From Stenotrophomonas humi (GTDB lineage: Bacteria > Pseudomonadota > Gammaproteobacteria > Xanthomonadales > Xanthomonadaceae), in the NCBI RefSeq assembly GCF_001431415.1, contig NZ_LDJI01000012.1:1-64000 (forward strand): DNA of 64,000 nt. Direction: 5' to 3'. Under the pieces are notes generated by a model. That model had not been told where the DNA came from. It did no database searches and saw nothing but the letters and a program-made list of their open reading frames with translations. Shown here piece by piece: positions 44,011 to 54,968 of the stretch. The position numbers were made by a program, and so were the translations under genes. Positions within the stretch are counted from its first letter, which is position 1; the number at the start of each line of letters is the position of its first letter.

Positions 44011-44465
44011 CAGCGCTTCCCCGCCATCAATTCAAGAAAACGTGTCCGCGCCAATCCACACGCGCGCTCGACGGCTTCTGCATCCACCTGCGGGCGGAAG
44101 CCACCTTCCAGCAGCACCCGCCCCTCCCCCTTGCTGAAGGCGTCGCCTTTGCGTCCATCCAGAAATCGCAGCCACGCCTCGCCGTGCAGCAACACCGCCT
44201 GCGCATCGACGCTGCGTGATGCACGGCGCAATAGTTCTGACGCGGCGGCCAAGCGCGAGGGGCCGCTATCACTGGCAACCAATTGCTGATCAAACACCTG
44301 CGCCCAACGCTGCAGCCGTCGTTGCCGGATCAGATACATCGTGGTGATCGCTGACACAACCAGGATCACCACCGCGATCACCAGCCACCAGCCTGGCGCC
44401 AACGGCCACCAGCCGGGTGCCGGAGGCAGGTGCACGTCCCGCAGTGGCAGTTGTGCGGCAATCAT
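44010..44465 (-). CDS. DUF4381 membrane protein of the Bat operon
   Basis: 151 residues with one membrane helix (WWLVIAVVILVVSAITTMYLI, about 26-46) after a Pro/Trp-rich start (PLRDVHLPPAPGWWPLAPGWW) and a helical cytoplasmic domain. The Leu-Pro-Pro-x-x-x-Trp-Trp-Pro-x-Ala-Pro-Gly-Trp layout is that of DUF4381, which occurs between the DUF58 and BatA genes in proteobacteria. Start overlaps the DUF58 stop (ATGA). Role unknown. Confidence 0.8.
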   Translation of the reverse strand: MIAAQLPLRDVHLPPAPGWWPLAPGWWLVIAVVILVVSAITTMYLIRQRRLQRWAQVFDQQLVASDSGPSRLAAASELLRRASRSVDAQAVLLHGEAWLRFLDGRKGDAFSKGEGRVLLEGGFRPQVDAEAVERACGLARTRFLELMAGKR

Positions 44466-45403
44466 GCGGACCTCCGAAGACCCGCCGTGCCCAACCAGGC
44501 ATCACTGGCGTCATTGCTGCACAAGGTACTGACGCGGATACGGCGGCCGGGCAGCTGCCGCAGCAGCGTTTCCACCGGCCCGATCAACGCGTCATGCCAG
44601 GCACTGCGCACCGCCTCAGAACTCAGATCAAAGCGCATCCGCCCCGCTGACGTCGCCACCGGCAACACGCATTGCGGCGGCGATATTTCCAACGGATCCA
44701 CCAGCAACAGCAGCTGCACTTCCACATGCATGGACAATGCCGACCACACCGCAGCAGGCACGGCAGACGCGCTAGCCGGATCGGCCAGCACCACCGCACG
44801 CGCACCCGGATGCAACACGCGCGCGGCACGCTCAAGTGCAAACTGCAACCCGGCGTCATCGGCCTGCGGTTCGGCGTACCAGCGGGTGAGTGCATCCAGC
44901 ACACGCAATGCCCCTCGCGTTCCACCCGCCGGCGGCACCAGCGATTGCTGACGGCTGCCGCGCAACGCGGCGAGGCGATCCCCGTCGCGTAGCGCTGACC
45001 AGGTCGCCACCGCGCCAGCGCGAGCAGCCTGCACCGATTTGAAGCGCACGCGTGTTCCGAAGTACAGCGCAGGCGCGGTATCGGCCACCAGCAGGGTGAC
45101 CCGTTCGCGCTCGGTCTGGAACGTCTTGGTGTGGGTGGCGTCAGTGCGTGCGGTGAGTTTCCAGTCGATATGACGGGCATCATCACCGGCCACGTATTCA
45201 CGGGACTCGGCGTACTCCATGCCACGTCCGCGCATCGTCGACGCCGCTCGCCCGCTCACCGCGTAATGTCCGCGCCGCGCCTGGCGCCCTTGCATCGCGG
45301 TCCGGCGCAGGGCGATCAGTTCGGCCAGCTGCGGCCGGGTACCGGGCTGCAACTCGTCGCCATGTTCAACGCGCGCATGAGCGCTGGAAGCCTGGTTAGT
45401 CAT
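44462..45403 (-). CDS. DUF58 domain protein
   Basis: 313 residues; the DUF58 core GRGMEYAESREYVAGDDARHIDWKLTART is at about 57-86, with a VWA-like fold following (VTLLVADTAPALYFGT). No membrane helix, so cytoplasmic. DUF58 proteins pair with MoxR ATPases, which lie 62 bases upstream. Probably an adaptor or substrate of the ATPase in assembling the VWA complex. Confidence 0.88.
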   Translation of the reverse strand: MTNQASSAHARVEHGDELQPGTRPQLAELIALRRTAMQGRQARRGHYAVSGRAASTMRGRGMEYAESREYVAGDDARHIDWKLTARTDATHTKTFQTERERVTLLVADTAPALYFGTRVRFKSVQAARAGAVATWSALRDGDRLAALRGSRQQSLVPPAGGTRGALRVLDALTRWYAEPQADDAGLQFALERAARVLHPGARAVVLADPASASAVPAAVWSALSMHVEVQLLLLVDPLEISPPQCVLPVATSAGRMRFDLSSEAVRSAWHDALIGPVETLLRQLPGRRIRVSTLCSNDASDAWLGTAGLRRSA

Positions 45404-45465
45404 CGCAGGCCCCGGGGCGGGAATCAGTTGGATTCAAAGGGGAAATGCCGCACACCGTGCATGCC

Positions 45466-46485
45466 TCAAGGCAACGGCACGCGATCAAGCAAGGCCGCCA
45501 CCAGCCGCTCGCCGTCCCAGCCTTCCGCCGCCGCTTCATAGCTGGGCAGCACCCGGTGCCGCAGCACGTCAGGCGCCACCGCGCGGATGTCGTCAGGGGT
45601 CACGAAATCGCGTCCAGCCAACCAGGCACGGGCCCGCGCGCAGCGCTCCAGCGCGATCGAGCCGCGCGGGCTTGCGCCCCAGGCGATACGCTTGGCCAGA
45701 CTGGCGTCATAACCACTGGCATCACGCGAGGCCAGCACCAATGCGACCAGGTAGCGTTCAAGCTGCGGCGCCATGTGCAGTTCCAGCACTGCCCTGCGGG
45801 CCTGCCCGATCTTCTCCAGCGACAACTTCTGCAGCGTTGCCGGCTTGTGCTGCATGGCCTGCAGGGCGCGCTCGCGGGCCAGGCGCAGGATTTCGGTTTC
45901 CGCGTTGGCATCGGGGTAGCCGATGCGGACATGCATCAGAAAACGGTCCAACTGCGCTTCGGGCAACGGGAACGTACCTTCCTGCTCGATCGGGTTCTGC
46001 GTGGCCATCACCAGAAACACCTCCGGCAACGGATAGGTGCTGCGCCCCACCGTCACCTGCCGCTCTCCCATGGCTTCCAGCAGTGCTGACTGCACCTTCG
46101 CCGGTGCACGGTTGATCTCGTCGGCCAGCAGGATCGGATGGAAGATCGGCCCGGCCTGGAACTCGAAGCGCCCTTCCTGGGCCCGCCAGATATCAGTACC
46201 GGTGAGATCGGCTGGCAGCAGGTCGGGGGTGAACTGGATACGCGCGAAGCTGGCATCCACCCGCGAGGCCAGCGCACGAATTGCGGTGGTCTTGGCCAAG
46301 CCCGGCGCGCCCTCGACCAGCAGGTGGCCATCGGCCAGCAGCGCGATCAGCAGGCGCTCGACCAGCAATGACTGGCCAACGATCTCGCTGGACAGCGCAT
46401 CGCGCAGTGCGGTGAATTCCTGGTGCAGGCCCGCATCGTGGGCAGGCACATCCGTCGGTGAGGGGAACTGGGGAGGCAGGTTCAT
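45466..46485 (-). CDS. MoxR-type AAA+ ATPase
   Basis: 339 residues with Walker A EGAPGLAKTT, Walker B LLADEIN, sensor 1 ATQNP and a C-terminal lid. MoxR ATPases act as chaperones for maturation of VWA-containing complexes. It is the first gene of the DUF58-DUF4381-BatA-BatBC-BatD operon, so it probably drives assembly or activation of that envelope complex. Confidence 0.92.
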   Translation of the reverse strand: MNLPPQFPSPTDVPAHDAGLHQEFTALRDALSSEIVGQSLLVERLLIALLADGHLLVEGAPGLAKTTAIRALASRVDASFARIQFTPDLLPADLTGTDIWRAQEGRFEFQAGPIFHPILLADEINRAPAKVQSALLEAMGERQVTVGRSTYPLPEVFLVMATQNPIEQEGTFPLPEAQLDRFLMHVRIGYPDANAETEILRLARERALQAMQHKPATLQKLSLEKIGQARRAVLELHMAPQLERYLVALVLASRDASGYDASLAKRIAWGASPRGSIALERCARARAWLAGRDFVTPDDIRAVAPDVLRHRVLPSYEAAAEGWDGERLVAALLDRVPLP

Positions 46486-46540
46486 AGGCGCAGTTTGACC
46501 GATCTGCGGTGAAATGGTTCAAACGGCACCGTGACAACGG

Positions 46541-46567
46541 TAAAGGGCCGCATCAAGCGGCCCTTTA
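46541..46567 (-). terminator. pilQ terminator
   Basis: Perfect 11-base stem TAAAGGGCCGC / GCGGCCCTTTA with an ATCAA loop, 21 bases past the pilQ stop. Confidence 0.8.
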
Positions 46568-46588
46568 CCTGCAAACGTCTATCAGGGA

Positions 46589-48496
46589 TTACTCGGCGGC
46601 CTTGGCCACACGCAGGATCTTCGGCGTCACGAACACCAGCAGTTCAGCCTTGTCCTTCTGGCGACCACGCTTCTTGAACAGATTGCCCAAGAACGGGATA
46701 TCGCCGAGGAACGGCACCTTGGCCACGCTGCTGCGGTCGGTGAACTCGTACACGCCACCGATCACCACCGTCTGACCATCTTCCACCAGAACCGCCGTAT
46801 TCACTTCACGGCGATTGATGATCGGCACCACACCGAAATCATCCACTTCCAGGTACCTGTCAACCTCATCCTTCTTGACGTTCATGTTCAGGAAGACGCG
46901 GTTGTCCTGGGTGATGGTCGGGGTGACTTTCAGCTCCAGCAGCACTTCCTTGAACTGCACGTTCGGCGTGGCCACACCGCCGGCGCCGCTGGCGGTGATG
47001 GTGACGTAACCGATTTCCTTACCCTGCTTGATCACGCCTTCGCGCTGGTTGGCGGTGACGATGCGCGGATTGGATACCACTTCGCCACGACCTTCTTCCT
47101 GCATCGCAGAAAGTTCGACGTCCAACGAGAAGTTCCTGCCAAGCAGCGTATAGGCAATCGCACCCGCGGCCGTCTCGGTGAAGGTCTTGGCGGGAAGATT
47201 GACGTTCAAACCCCGCGTTGTGACCTGACTGTTGTTGATGATGTTTGTATTGCCTTCCAGCGAACCGCTGACGGCCTGCGTGCGATCCCCCACACGACGG
47301 CCCTGGATACCAAAGCGCGCACCCAGGTCACGGGCGAAGGTATCGGAAGCGATGACGATACGGCCCTCGATCAGCACCTGGTCGACCGGGCGATCGATCA
47401 CCTTGATCAGCTCACGCATCTGCGCGACTTTCTTCGGGATGTCGCTGATCATCAGCGTATTGGTGCGCTCGTCGGCGACCAGCATGCCACGCGGTGACAG
47501 GAAACCATTCTCCTGCTTGTCGTTGCCGTTGCCGCCACCACCGCCACCGCTGCCGCTGTTGTTGTTGCCGATCCCCTTGGCTTCAGTCAGCGCTTTGAAG
47601 ATCGCTTCGGCGTTGTGGTAGTTGATCTGCACGTAATCGGTGATCAGATCCTGGCGGTTCTCGATCGCGATACGGGCGTCTTCCTTGTCCTGCTCGAACT
47701 TGGCCAGCTCCGGCTGCGGTGCCACCCAGATCACACCACCATCGCGACGCTTGTCCAGGCCCTTGGCCCGCAGCACGATGTCCATGGCCTGGTCCCACGG
47801 CACGTTGACCAGGCGCAACGTCACGTTGCCCTGCACCGTATCCGAGGCCACCACGTTGAGGTTGGACTCTTCGGCGATCAGCTGCAGGACGGTACGCACC
47901 GGCACGTCCTGGAAGTTGAAGGTCACCGGGCGACCGCTGTAACCGCGAGCCGCAACCGTTGCAGCTGCCTGTGCCACGGTCTTGGCGGTGACTGCTCCCG
48001 TCGCCAGCTCCGGCTGCCGCGGCGAGATTTCAACCACATATTCGTTGCCGGTCTGGTAGGCCAGCGAGTCGAACAAGCCCGTGGTGCTCAACACCAGCTG
48101 CGCGCCCTGGCCCGAAGGCTTGGCGTCGATGCGCTGCACCGGCGTGGCGAAATCCACCACGTTGAGCGGGCGCTGCAGTTCGGCCGGCAACGTGGCATTG
48201 CCCACGTCCACCACCACGCTGTTGCCCTGGTTGCGCAGGTCCGGGCTTGCCCCCTGACCATCAAACTGCAGGATCAAACGGCCGCTGCCGTCGTCTCCCC
48301 GCTTGAAGTCGATCTTGGTTACTGAAATCGCGGAAGCGGCCGGCTGGACGCCTGCGGCGGGTGCGCCACCGGCAGCCAGCGGCTGTGCCGCATACGAAGA
48401 GCCGCACACCACTGCCAACGCCACTCCCAAGGCGCAGACGTGGACCAGTGCTTTGCGCCGAATGGGACGCCGGCTCAGGGCTTTGGTAAAAGTCAT
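46589..48496 (-). CDS. pilQ: Type IV pilus secretin PilQ
   Basis: 635-residue outer-membrane secretin through which the pilus passes. A signal peptide ends near SYA|A. Then come one AMIN domain (ITKIDFKRGDDGSGRLIL), an STN/N0 domain (NFQDVPVRTVLQLIAEESN), an N1 domain, a Gly/Asn-rich loop (NNNSGSGGGGGGNGN) and the secretin domain with VVSNPRIVTANQREG and VPFLGDIPFLGNLFKKR. One AMIN domain rather than two explains the shorter length. It is last of pilMNOPQ, 19 bases after pilP. Confidence 0.95.
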   Translation of the reverse strand: MTFTKALSRRPIRRKALVHVCALGVALAVVCGSSYAAQPLAAGGAPAAGVQPAASAISVTKIDFKRGDDGSGRLILQFDGQGASPDLRNQGNSVVVDVGNATLPAELQRPLNVVDFATPVQRIDAKPSGQGAQLVLSTTGLFDSLAYQTGNEYVVEISPRQPELATGAVTAKTVAQAAATVAARGYSGRPVTFNFQDVPVRTVLQLIAEESNLNVVASDTVQGNVTLRLVNVPWDQAMDIVLRAKGLDKRRDGGVIWVAPQPELAKFEQDKEDARIAIENRQDLITDYVQINYHNAEAIFKALTEAKGIGNNNSGSGGGGGGNGNDKQENGFLSPRGMLVADERTNTLMISDIPKKVAQMRELIKVIDRPVDQVLIEGRIVIASDTFARDLGARFGIQGRRVGDRTQAVSGSLEGNTNIINNSQVTTRGLNVNLPAKTFTETAAGAIAYTLLGRNFSLDVELSAMQEEGRGEVVSNPRIVTANQREGVIKQGKEIGYVTITASGAGGVATPNVQFKEVLLELKVTPTITQDNRVFLNMNVKKDEVDRYLEVDDFGVVPIINRREVNTAVLVEDGQTVVIGGVYEFTDRSSVAKVPFLGDIPFLGNLFKKRGRQKDKAELLVFVTPKILRVAKAAE

Positions 48497-48515
48497 CGTG
48501 CTATCCCCTAATCAA

Positions 48516-49046
48516 TCAACGATCGTCCAGCGCCAACGACGCAGGACGTTCCAGCCAGCCGCCAGCGCCATCGGGCACCAGTTCAATCAGTTCAATCCCG
48601 TCTTCACGGACACCGGTGACTCGGCCATCGCTCTGGCCCATGTACACCCCGGGGCGCACGCGATAGGTGACCTTGTCCGGCCCCATCACCAGGGCAACGG
48701 CACCCGCGCCGCCGCCAATCGTGCCCACCATGTCCAGACTGTCGAGCGGGAACGCCTCCAGCGGCTCCTTGCGACGGTCCGGATCAGGCCGCAGCTGGTT
48801 GCCACCATCGGCGGACACCCATGCGTCACTGAACGGATCGCGCATGCCCTGTGCGGCGTACTCGAAAGTCTCGAACTGCTGCATCACCGGCAACGCCGGC
48901 AACGCCTCGGCCTCACGCGCACGCACGTCGGCCACGTAGTTTTCCAGGTTGGGGGCTTCACCAGGCGTACTGGTCACTCCGCGCGTGCAGCCGGCAAGCG
49001 CCGCCATGCACGCCAATCCCAGGACAAGAGAAGAAGTTCTGCTCAT
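48516..49046 (-). CDS. pilP: Type IV pilus lipoprotein PilP
   Basis: 176-residue inner-membrane lipoprotein with lipobox LAGC (Cys20) and the HR/beta-sandwich domain PilP uses to dock on PilQ and PilNO (DSLDMVGTIGGGAGAVALVMGPDKVTYRVRPGVYMGQ). It begins two bases past the pilO stop. It links the inner-membrane alignment complex to the secretin. Confidence 0.93.
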   Translation of the reverse strand: MSRTSSLVLGLACMAALAGCTRGVTSTPGEAPNLENYVADVRAREAEALPALPVMQQFETFEYAAQGMRDPFSDAWVSADGGNQLRPDPDRRKEPLEAFPLDSLDMVGTIGGGAGAVALVMGPDKVTYRVRPGVYMGQSDGRVTGVREDGIELIELVPDGAGGWLERPASLALDDR

Positions 49047-49048
49047 GC

Positions 49049-49720
49049 TTACTTGCCTCCCTTCTTCTCAGCGATCTTCGCTGCTTCGGCCAGTTGCTCC
49101 TGTTCCTCCAACTCGGCGTCATCCAGGTAGCGGTAGGTTTTGACCGTACCAGACAGCTCCAGCGCGCCGCCGCGGGCGATCACGCCCTTGGGGTCCTTCG
49201 GCTTGAGGTTGATGTCGTGCATGGTGAGGATCACCACACGTGGCAGCGAAGCCACGCCGCTGACGAATGCACCGAACTGGTGGTAACTGCCCACCAGACG
49301 CAATGCGATCGGCTTCTCGGCGTAGAACTCCTTCAGCGATTCGGCCCCCGGCTGGAACAACTCGTTGTTCAGGCCACTGGACAGCGCCGTCTGCGAGACG
49401 TCGATGATCAGGTCCGGCATCTCGGTCTTGCTGGGCAGCTGGCGCAGCATCTGCTGCAGCACCTGCTCCATCTGTGCAAGCTGCTGCTTCAACGGCTCCA
49501 GGTTGGCGGCACGCTGCTGTTCCCGCTCGAAATCGGCACGCAGCGTGACTTCCTTGCTTTCCAGTGATTCCAGGTCATTCATCTGACCGCGGACCACCAG
49601 CAGGAACGACAGCACCACGATCAACAGCGCCAGCAGCGCGCAGAAGACCATCTTGGCCTTCTGCGGCCAATTGCCGATGTTGTTGAAATCCAGTTCTTTG
49701 GCGTTGAATTTCTTGCTCAC
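49049..49720 (-). CDS. pilO: Type IV pilus alignment protein PilO
   Basis: 223 residues: a short cytoplasmic N-terminus (KFNAKELDFNNIGNWPQKAK), one membrane helix (about 24-46), a coiled coil (LESLESKEVTLRADFEREQQRAA) and a ferredoxin-like periplasmic domain with LRLVGSYHQFGAFVSGVASLPRVV. It forms heterodimers with PilN. Start overlaps the pilN stop (ATGA). Confidence 0.94.
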   Translation of the reverse strand: MSKKFNAKELDFNNIGNWPQKAKMVFCALLALLIVVLSFLLVVRGQMNDLESLESKEVTLRADFEREQQRAANLEPLKQQLAQMEQVLQQMLRQLPSKTEMPDLIIDVSQTALSSGLNNELFQPGAESLKEFYAEKPIALRLVGSYHQFGAFVSGVASLPRVVILTMHDINLKPKDPKGVIARGGALELSGTVKTYRYLDDAELEEQEQLAEAAKIAEKKGGK

Positions 49721-50417
49721 GAGCGAGCCTCCTTCGGCGCGGCTGCCGCCGGCTCCGCTGCGGCCTTGGGTGCTTCAGGCGTCGCCGGCGCAGCCGCAGG
49801 TTCGGCAACCGCAGGCGCATCACCTGCCACAGGCTGCGGGGTGAGGCTTTCACCTGGCGTCGGCAATTTCACCTTCAGCGTGAACACGTAGGGCAGCGAC
49901 TTGATGTCGATCGCCGCACCGCCGGTTTCCTGCGCCTTGGCTTCAATGATCGACAGCTCCGGGCTGCTCATCCAACCCGACCCTTCCAGGTTGCGCATGT
50001 AGGTACTGACACGCGCATTGGATTGGGTGCGTCCCTCCAGGGTGAGGATGTCGCCTTCCTGCTTGAGTGCGGTGAGCACGACGCCATCAGGGATGGTGCG
50101 CACCAGCGAGTCGAACAGGTGCACCATCTGCGAACGCTTGCCCTGCAGCTCTTCGATCACTTCCTTGCGGGCAAGCAGGCGTGCTTTCTGCTTGTCCAGC
50201 CGTTCGATTTCCTTGTTCTGCTCCTTGACCTTGGCAATTTCCGCCTCAAGGAACGCATTGCGGTCGTTCTGGCCGCTGATCTGCTGGCTGTAGTAGAACC
50301 ACAGCAGACCCGACAGGACCACACCCGCCAGCGCCGCAAACCCCAACATGCCGTAGAACTCGCGCTGCCGCTGTTTGCGGCGCTCTTCACGCCACGGCAG
50401 AAGATTGATCCGTGCCA

Positions 50418-50418
<1 letters not shown>
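49717..50418 (-). CDS. pilN: Type IV pilus alignment protein PilN
   Basis: 233 residues starting MARINLLPWREERRKQRQREF; the INLLPWR motif binds the PilM groove. A membrane helix (about 22-43), a coiled coil and a periplasmic ferredoxin-like domain (VVLTALKQEGDILTLEGRTQSNARV) follow. A C-terminal Ala/Pro/Glu-rich tail of about 45 residues (from residue 190) is a low-complexity extension beyond the usual PilN length. It shares one base with the pilM stop (TGATG). Confidence 0.94.
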
Positions 50419-51647
<1,229 letters not shown>

Positions 51648-51649
51648 CT

Positions 51650-51655
51650 ATACTC
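51650..51655 (+). promoter_or_regulatory. mrcA -10 element
   Basis: TATACT, five of six matches to consensus, 35 bases before the mrcA ATG. No convincing -35 is seen upstream. Confidence 0.45.
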
Positions 51656-51689
51656 TGCGGCCACAAAATCCGCAATTGGGAAGTTTTGG

Positions 51690-54116
51690 ATGCCACGTTT
51701 CCGTCGCTGGCTTCGCTGGCTGTTGGCCATCTTCATCGCCCTGGCTCTGGTGGGCGCGATTGCCGCAGGCTCTCTCTATTACGTTGTCTCCTCCAAGCTC
51801 CCGGATGTACAGACCCTGCGCGATGTCGAGCTGCAGGAACCCATGTATGTCTATGACAGTGAAGGGAAATTGATGGCGGTGTTCGGCGAGACCCGGCGCT
51901 ACCCCATCCAGATGAAGGACGTCCCGGAGCGCCTGAAGCAGGCCTTCCTCGCCACCGAGGACGCCCGCTTCTATGAACACGACGGCGTCGACTACAAGGG
52001 CGTGGGCCGCGCGATCTGGTTGCTGGCCACCACCGATGCCAAGCGCGTTCCGGGTGGTTCGACCATCACCCAGCAGGTGGCGCGCCAGTTTTTCCTCAGC
52101 TCCGAATACAGCTACACCCGCAAGGTGGCCGAGATCCTGCTTGCTCGTAAGATCGAGAAGGAGCTGAGCAAGGACGAGATCTTCGAGCTGTACCTGAACA
52201 AAAGCTTCTTCGGCAACCGTGCCTACGGCGTGGGCGCTGCCGCCGAGTACTACTACGGCAAGAAGCTGGACGAACTGGATCTGGACGAAATGGCCTCGCT
52301 GGCTGGCATCCCCAAGTTCCCGTCCAGCGGCAACCCGATCAGCAATCCCGAGCGCGCCCGCCAACGCCGCGACAACTACGTCCTGCAGCGCATGGCCGAG
52401 CTGAAGTTCATCTCCCAGGCCGAGGCTGACGCTGCCAAGGCGGTGCCGATGCACGCTGCGCCACATGAGCCGCCGGTCGAGATCTACGCACCTTACGTGG
52501 CCGAGATGGTGCGCCAGGAGATGATCGCCAAGTACGGCGGCGACGTGCTCAACAAGGGCTACCACGTCACCACCACCATCAACGGCACCTTGCAGGACGC
52601 GGCCAACACCGCCATCCGTGACGGCCTGATCCTGTATGACCATCGCCACGGCTGGCACGGCGTGGAGCAGCACTTCGATGTCACCGCCGACGCCGACGCC
52701 ACCGCGCTGGCGCGGCACATTGCCGGCATTCCAGCGCAGTCCGGGCTGCAACCGGCCGTGGTCTCGGCCACGCATGCCGACGGCAGCGTCACCGTGGTGC
52801 TGGCTGACCGCAGTGAGTTGATCCTGCCGGTCGCTTCCAGCCGCTGGACCAACCGCACGCCGGCCAAGCTGCTCACCCGGGGCGACATGATCCGGGTCCG
52901 CGCTGGCACGAAAGAAGGCGAATGGTTGATCGACCAGATCCCGCGCGGCCAGGCGTCACTGGTATCGCTGGATGCCGAAACCGGTGCGCTGCGCGCCTTG
53001 GTGGGCGGCTTCAGCTTTGCCGGCAACAAGTTCAACCGCGCCACCCAGGCCCGTCGCCAGCCCGGTTCCAGCTTCAAGCCGTTCGTGTATGCGGCCGCGT
53101 TCGACAAGGGCTTCAACCCGGCCTCGATCGTGCTCGATGCGCCAGTGGTGTTCCGCGACCGACGCGGCAAGACCTGGCAGCCGCAGAACGATGGCGGCGG
53201 CTTCCGCGGCCCGATGCGCCTGCGCGAAGCGCTGGTGCAGTCGCGCAACCTGGTGTCGGTGCGCCTGCTGGACAGCATCGGCGTGGACTACGCGCGCAAG
53301 TACATCAGCGAGTTCGGCTTCCAGGAAGCCGAGCTGCCGCCGAACCTGTCGATGTCGCTGGGCACCGCCTCGCTGACCCCGTTGTCGGTGGCACGCGGCT
53401 ATGCCGTGTTCGCCAACGGTGGTTCGCGCGTGGACACCTGGGTCGTGGATGAGGTCAAGGACCGCGACGGCACCGTCATCTTCAAGGAAAACCCCGCCCT
53501 GGCCTGCCGCGGTTGCGGCGGCGCGACCGGTGCCGGCTCGGCGCCGGTGAACCAGGTGGTGGATGGCTTCAACTTTGGCGCCGAGGCCAAGCCGGCTCCC
53601 GCCAAGCCCGAATCCGAATCGGTGGCTGACGAACCGGCCAAGCCGGTCAATCCCGATGCACGTATCGCCCCGCGCGCCATCGACGAACGCACCGCCTACC
53701 AGCTGGTGTCGATGATGCGCGACGTGGTCCAGCGCGGCACCGGCGCGCAGGCCAAGGTGCTCGGCCGCGAGGACGTGGGCGGCAAGACCGGCTCGACCAA
53801 CGACCACCGCGACGCCTGGTTCTCGGGATTCGGCGGGCCGTTGGCGACCACCGTCTGGGTGGGCCGCGACGACTTCCGCTCGCTGGGCTACCGCGAGTAC
53901 GGCGGCAAGGCGGCACTGCCGATCTGGATCGACTACATGCGCGTCGCGCTGAAGGATGCCCCGATCGCAAAGAACGACCCGCCGTCCGGCATGGTCGAGG
54001 CCTCCCTCAACGGTGCCACCGAATGGGTCAAGACTGAAGACCTGGAGCGCGTGCAGGAGTTCGATTTCGAACAGAACCACCAGCAGGCGGACGACGCTGC
54101 GTTCGATATCTTCTAA
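51690..54116 (+). CDS. mrcA: Penicillin-binding protein 1A (bifunctional transglycosylase/transpeptidase)
   Basis: 808-residue class A PBP that polymerises and cross-links peptidoglycan in the periplasm. An N-terminal membrane anchor (about 9-35) precedes the GT51 glycosyltransferase ([36 protein letters not shown]), an OB-like insert, and the transpeptidase with catalytic Ser460 in the SSFK motif (460-463), the SRN motif (VQSRNLVSV) and KTGSTND. It ends in an acidic tail. The pilM-mrcA divergent pair is conserved in gammaproteobacteria. Confidence 0.96.
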   Translation: MPRFRRWLRWLLAIFIALALVGAIAAGSLYYVVSSKLPDVQTLRDVELQEPMYVYDSEGKLMAVFGETRRYPIQMKDVPERLKQAFLATEDARFYEHDGVDYKGVGRAIWLLATTDAKRVPGGSTITQQVARQFFLSSEYSYTRKVAEILLARKIEKELSKDEIFELYLNKSFFGNRAYGVGAAAEYYYGKKLDELDLDEMASLAGIPKFPSSGNPISNPERARQRRDNYVLQRMAELKFISQAEADAAKAVPMHAAPHEPPVEIYAPYVAEMVRQEMIAKYGGDVLNKGYHVTTTINGTLQDAANTAIRDGLILYDHRHGWHGVEQHFDVTADADATALARHIAGIPAQSGLQPAVVSATHADGSVTVVLADRSELILPVASSRWTNRTPAKLLTRGDMIRVRAGTKEGEWLIDQIPRGQASLVSLDAETGALRALVGGFSFAGNKFNRATQARRQPGSSFKPFVYAAAFDKGFNPASIVLDAPVVFRDRRGKTWQPQNDGGGFRGPMRLREALVQSRNLVSVRLLDSIGVDYARKYISEFGFQEAELPPNLSMSLGTASLTPLSVARGYAVFANGGSRVDTWVVDEVKDRDGTVIFKENPALACRGCGGATGAGSAPVNQVVDGFNFGAEAKPAPAKPESESVADEPAKPVNPDARIAPRAIDERTAYQLVSMMRDVVQRGTGAQAKVLGREDVGGKTGSTNDHRDAWFSGFGGPLATTVWVGRDDFRSLGYREYGGKAALPIWIDYMRVALKDAPIAKNDPPSGMVEASLNGATEWVKTEDLERVQEFDFEQNHQQADDAAFDIF

Positions 54117-54191
54117 GCGGCACTGACCGGCGGCGGGACGCATGCCCCGCCGTCTGCCTACAATCGGCCCGCAACCCCGGGGAGCTGATCG

Positions 54192-54812
54192 ATGCCATCC
54201 ACACCACAGACCCTCCAGCGCAACGCGCGCGGCCGCCAGCGCATTGCCCAGGAGGCCGCACGGCTCATCGTCGAAAGCGGCATCCAGGACGTCGAGCACG
54301 CCCGGCGCAAGGCCGCTGCCCGCTTGGGCATACACCAGGAATCACTGTGGCCGCGCCTGGCCGACATCGAACAGGCGTTGCGCGAGCACCAACGCCTGTT
54401 CGCCTCCACCACCCAGCCGGGCGCATTGCAGTTGCGGCGTGAATCCGCCCTGCAGGCGATGCAGTTCCTGCAGGCGTTCCAGCCGCGCCTGAGCGGGCCG
54501 GTACTGACCGGCCTGGCTGGCGACAGCAGCCCGGTCATCCTGCATCTGCATTGCGATGACGCCGAGGCGGTGCATCATTTCCTGCACGACCAGCGCATCC
54601 CTGCCGAAGCGCGCACGTGGTCACTGCAACTGGCCGGTCACGCGACCAAGCAACACTTCCCCGGTTGGGAATTCGCCGCTGATGGCATCGCCTTCGAGCT
54701 GATCATCCTGCCGGGGGACGCGCTGCGGCAGCCACCGGTGTCCGGTGACGATGGCAAGCCCCTGCCCCGGGCTACGCTTACGCAGGTGCGCCAATTGCTG
54801 CTGGACCCGTAG
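54192..54812 (+). CDS. Conserved hypothetical protein (helical N-terminus)
   Basis: 206 residues, probably cytoplasmic. The N-terminal third is helical and basic (RNARGRQRIAQEAARLIVESGIQD, then HARRKAAARLGIHQESLWPRLADIEQALREHQRLF). The rest is a mixed domain with VILHLHCDDAEAVHHFLHDQ and FAADGIAFELIILPGD, which resembles a nucleotidyltransferase-like or UPF-type conserved family I cannot name. It has a GGGGAG ribosome binding site and lies 75 bases after mrcA, possibly in the same transcript. Confidence 0.75.
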   Translation: MPSTPQTLQRNARGRQRIAQEAARLIVESGIQDVEHARRKAAARLGIHQESLWPRLADIEQALREHQRLFASTTQPGALQLRRESALQAMQFLQAFQPRLSGPVLTGLAGDSSPVILHLHCDDAEAVHHFLHDQRIPAEARTWSLQLAGHATKQHFPGWEFAADGIAFELIILPGDALRQPPVSGDDGKPLPRATLTQVRQLLLDP

Positions 54813-54907
54813 GAGTGCCCTCGGGCGCTAAGCCAGGTCCGCATCCGCTGCCGGACGGCACGCAATCGCGGCTTTCTTGTTGCAGGTCGTCGCGTCGCCG
54901 GAAACAG

Positions 54908-54932
54908 AAAGGCCCCGCAGTGCGGGGCCTTT
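54908..54932. terminator. Bidirectional terminator, hypothetical gene / gltA
   Basis: Perfect 12-base stem AAAGGCCCCGCA / TGCGGGGCCTTT with a one-base apex (so 3-4 base loop in practice), between convergent genes. The minus strand continues TTTCTGTTTCC. Upstream, 54809-54829 has a GTAG-headed weak hairpin at the hypothetical gene's stop codon. Confidence 0.85.
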
Positions 54933-54968
54933 GTCGTGATGGAGCGGCGCATCGCTACGCCGAAACCA

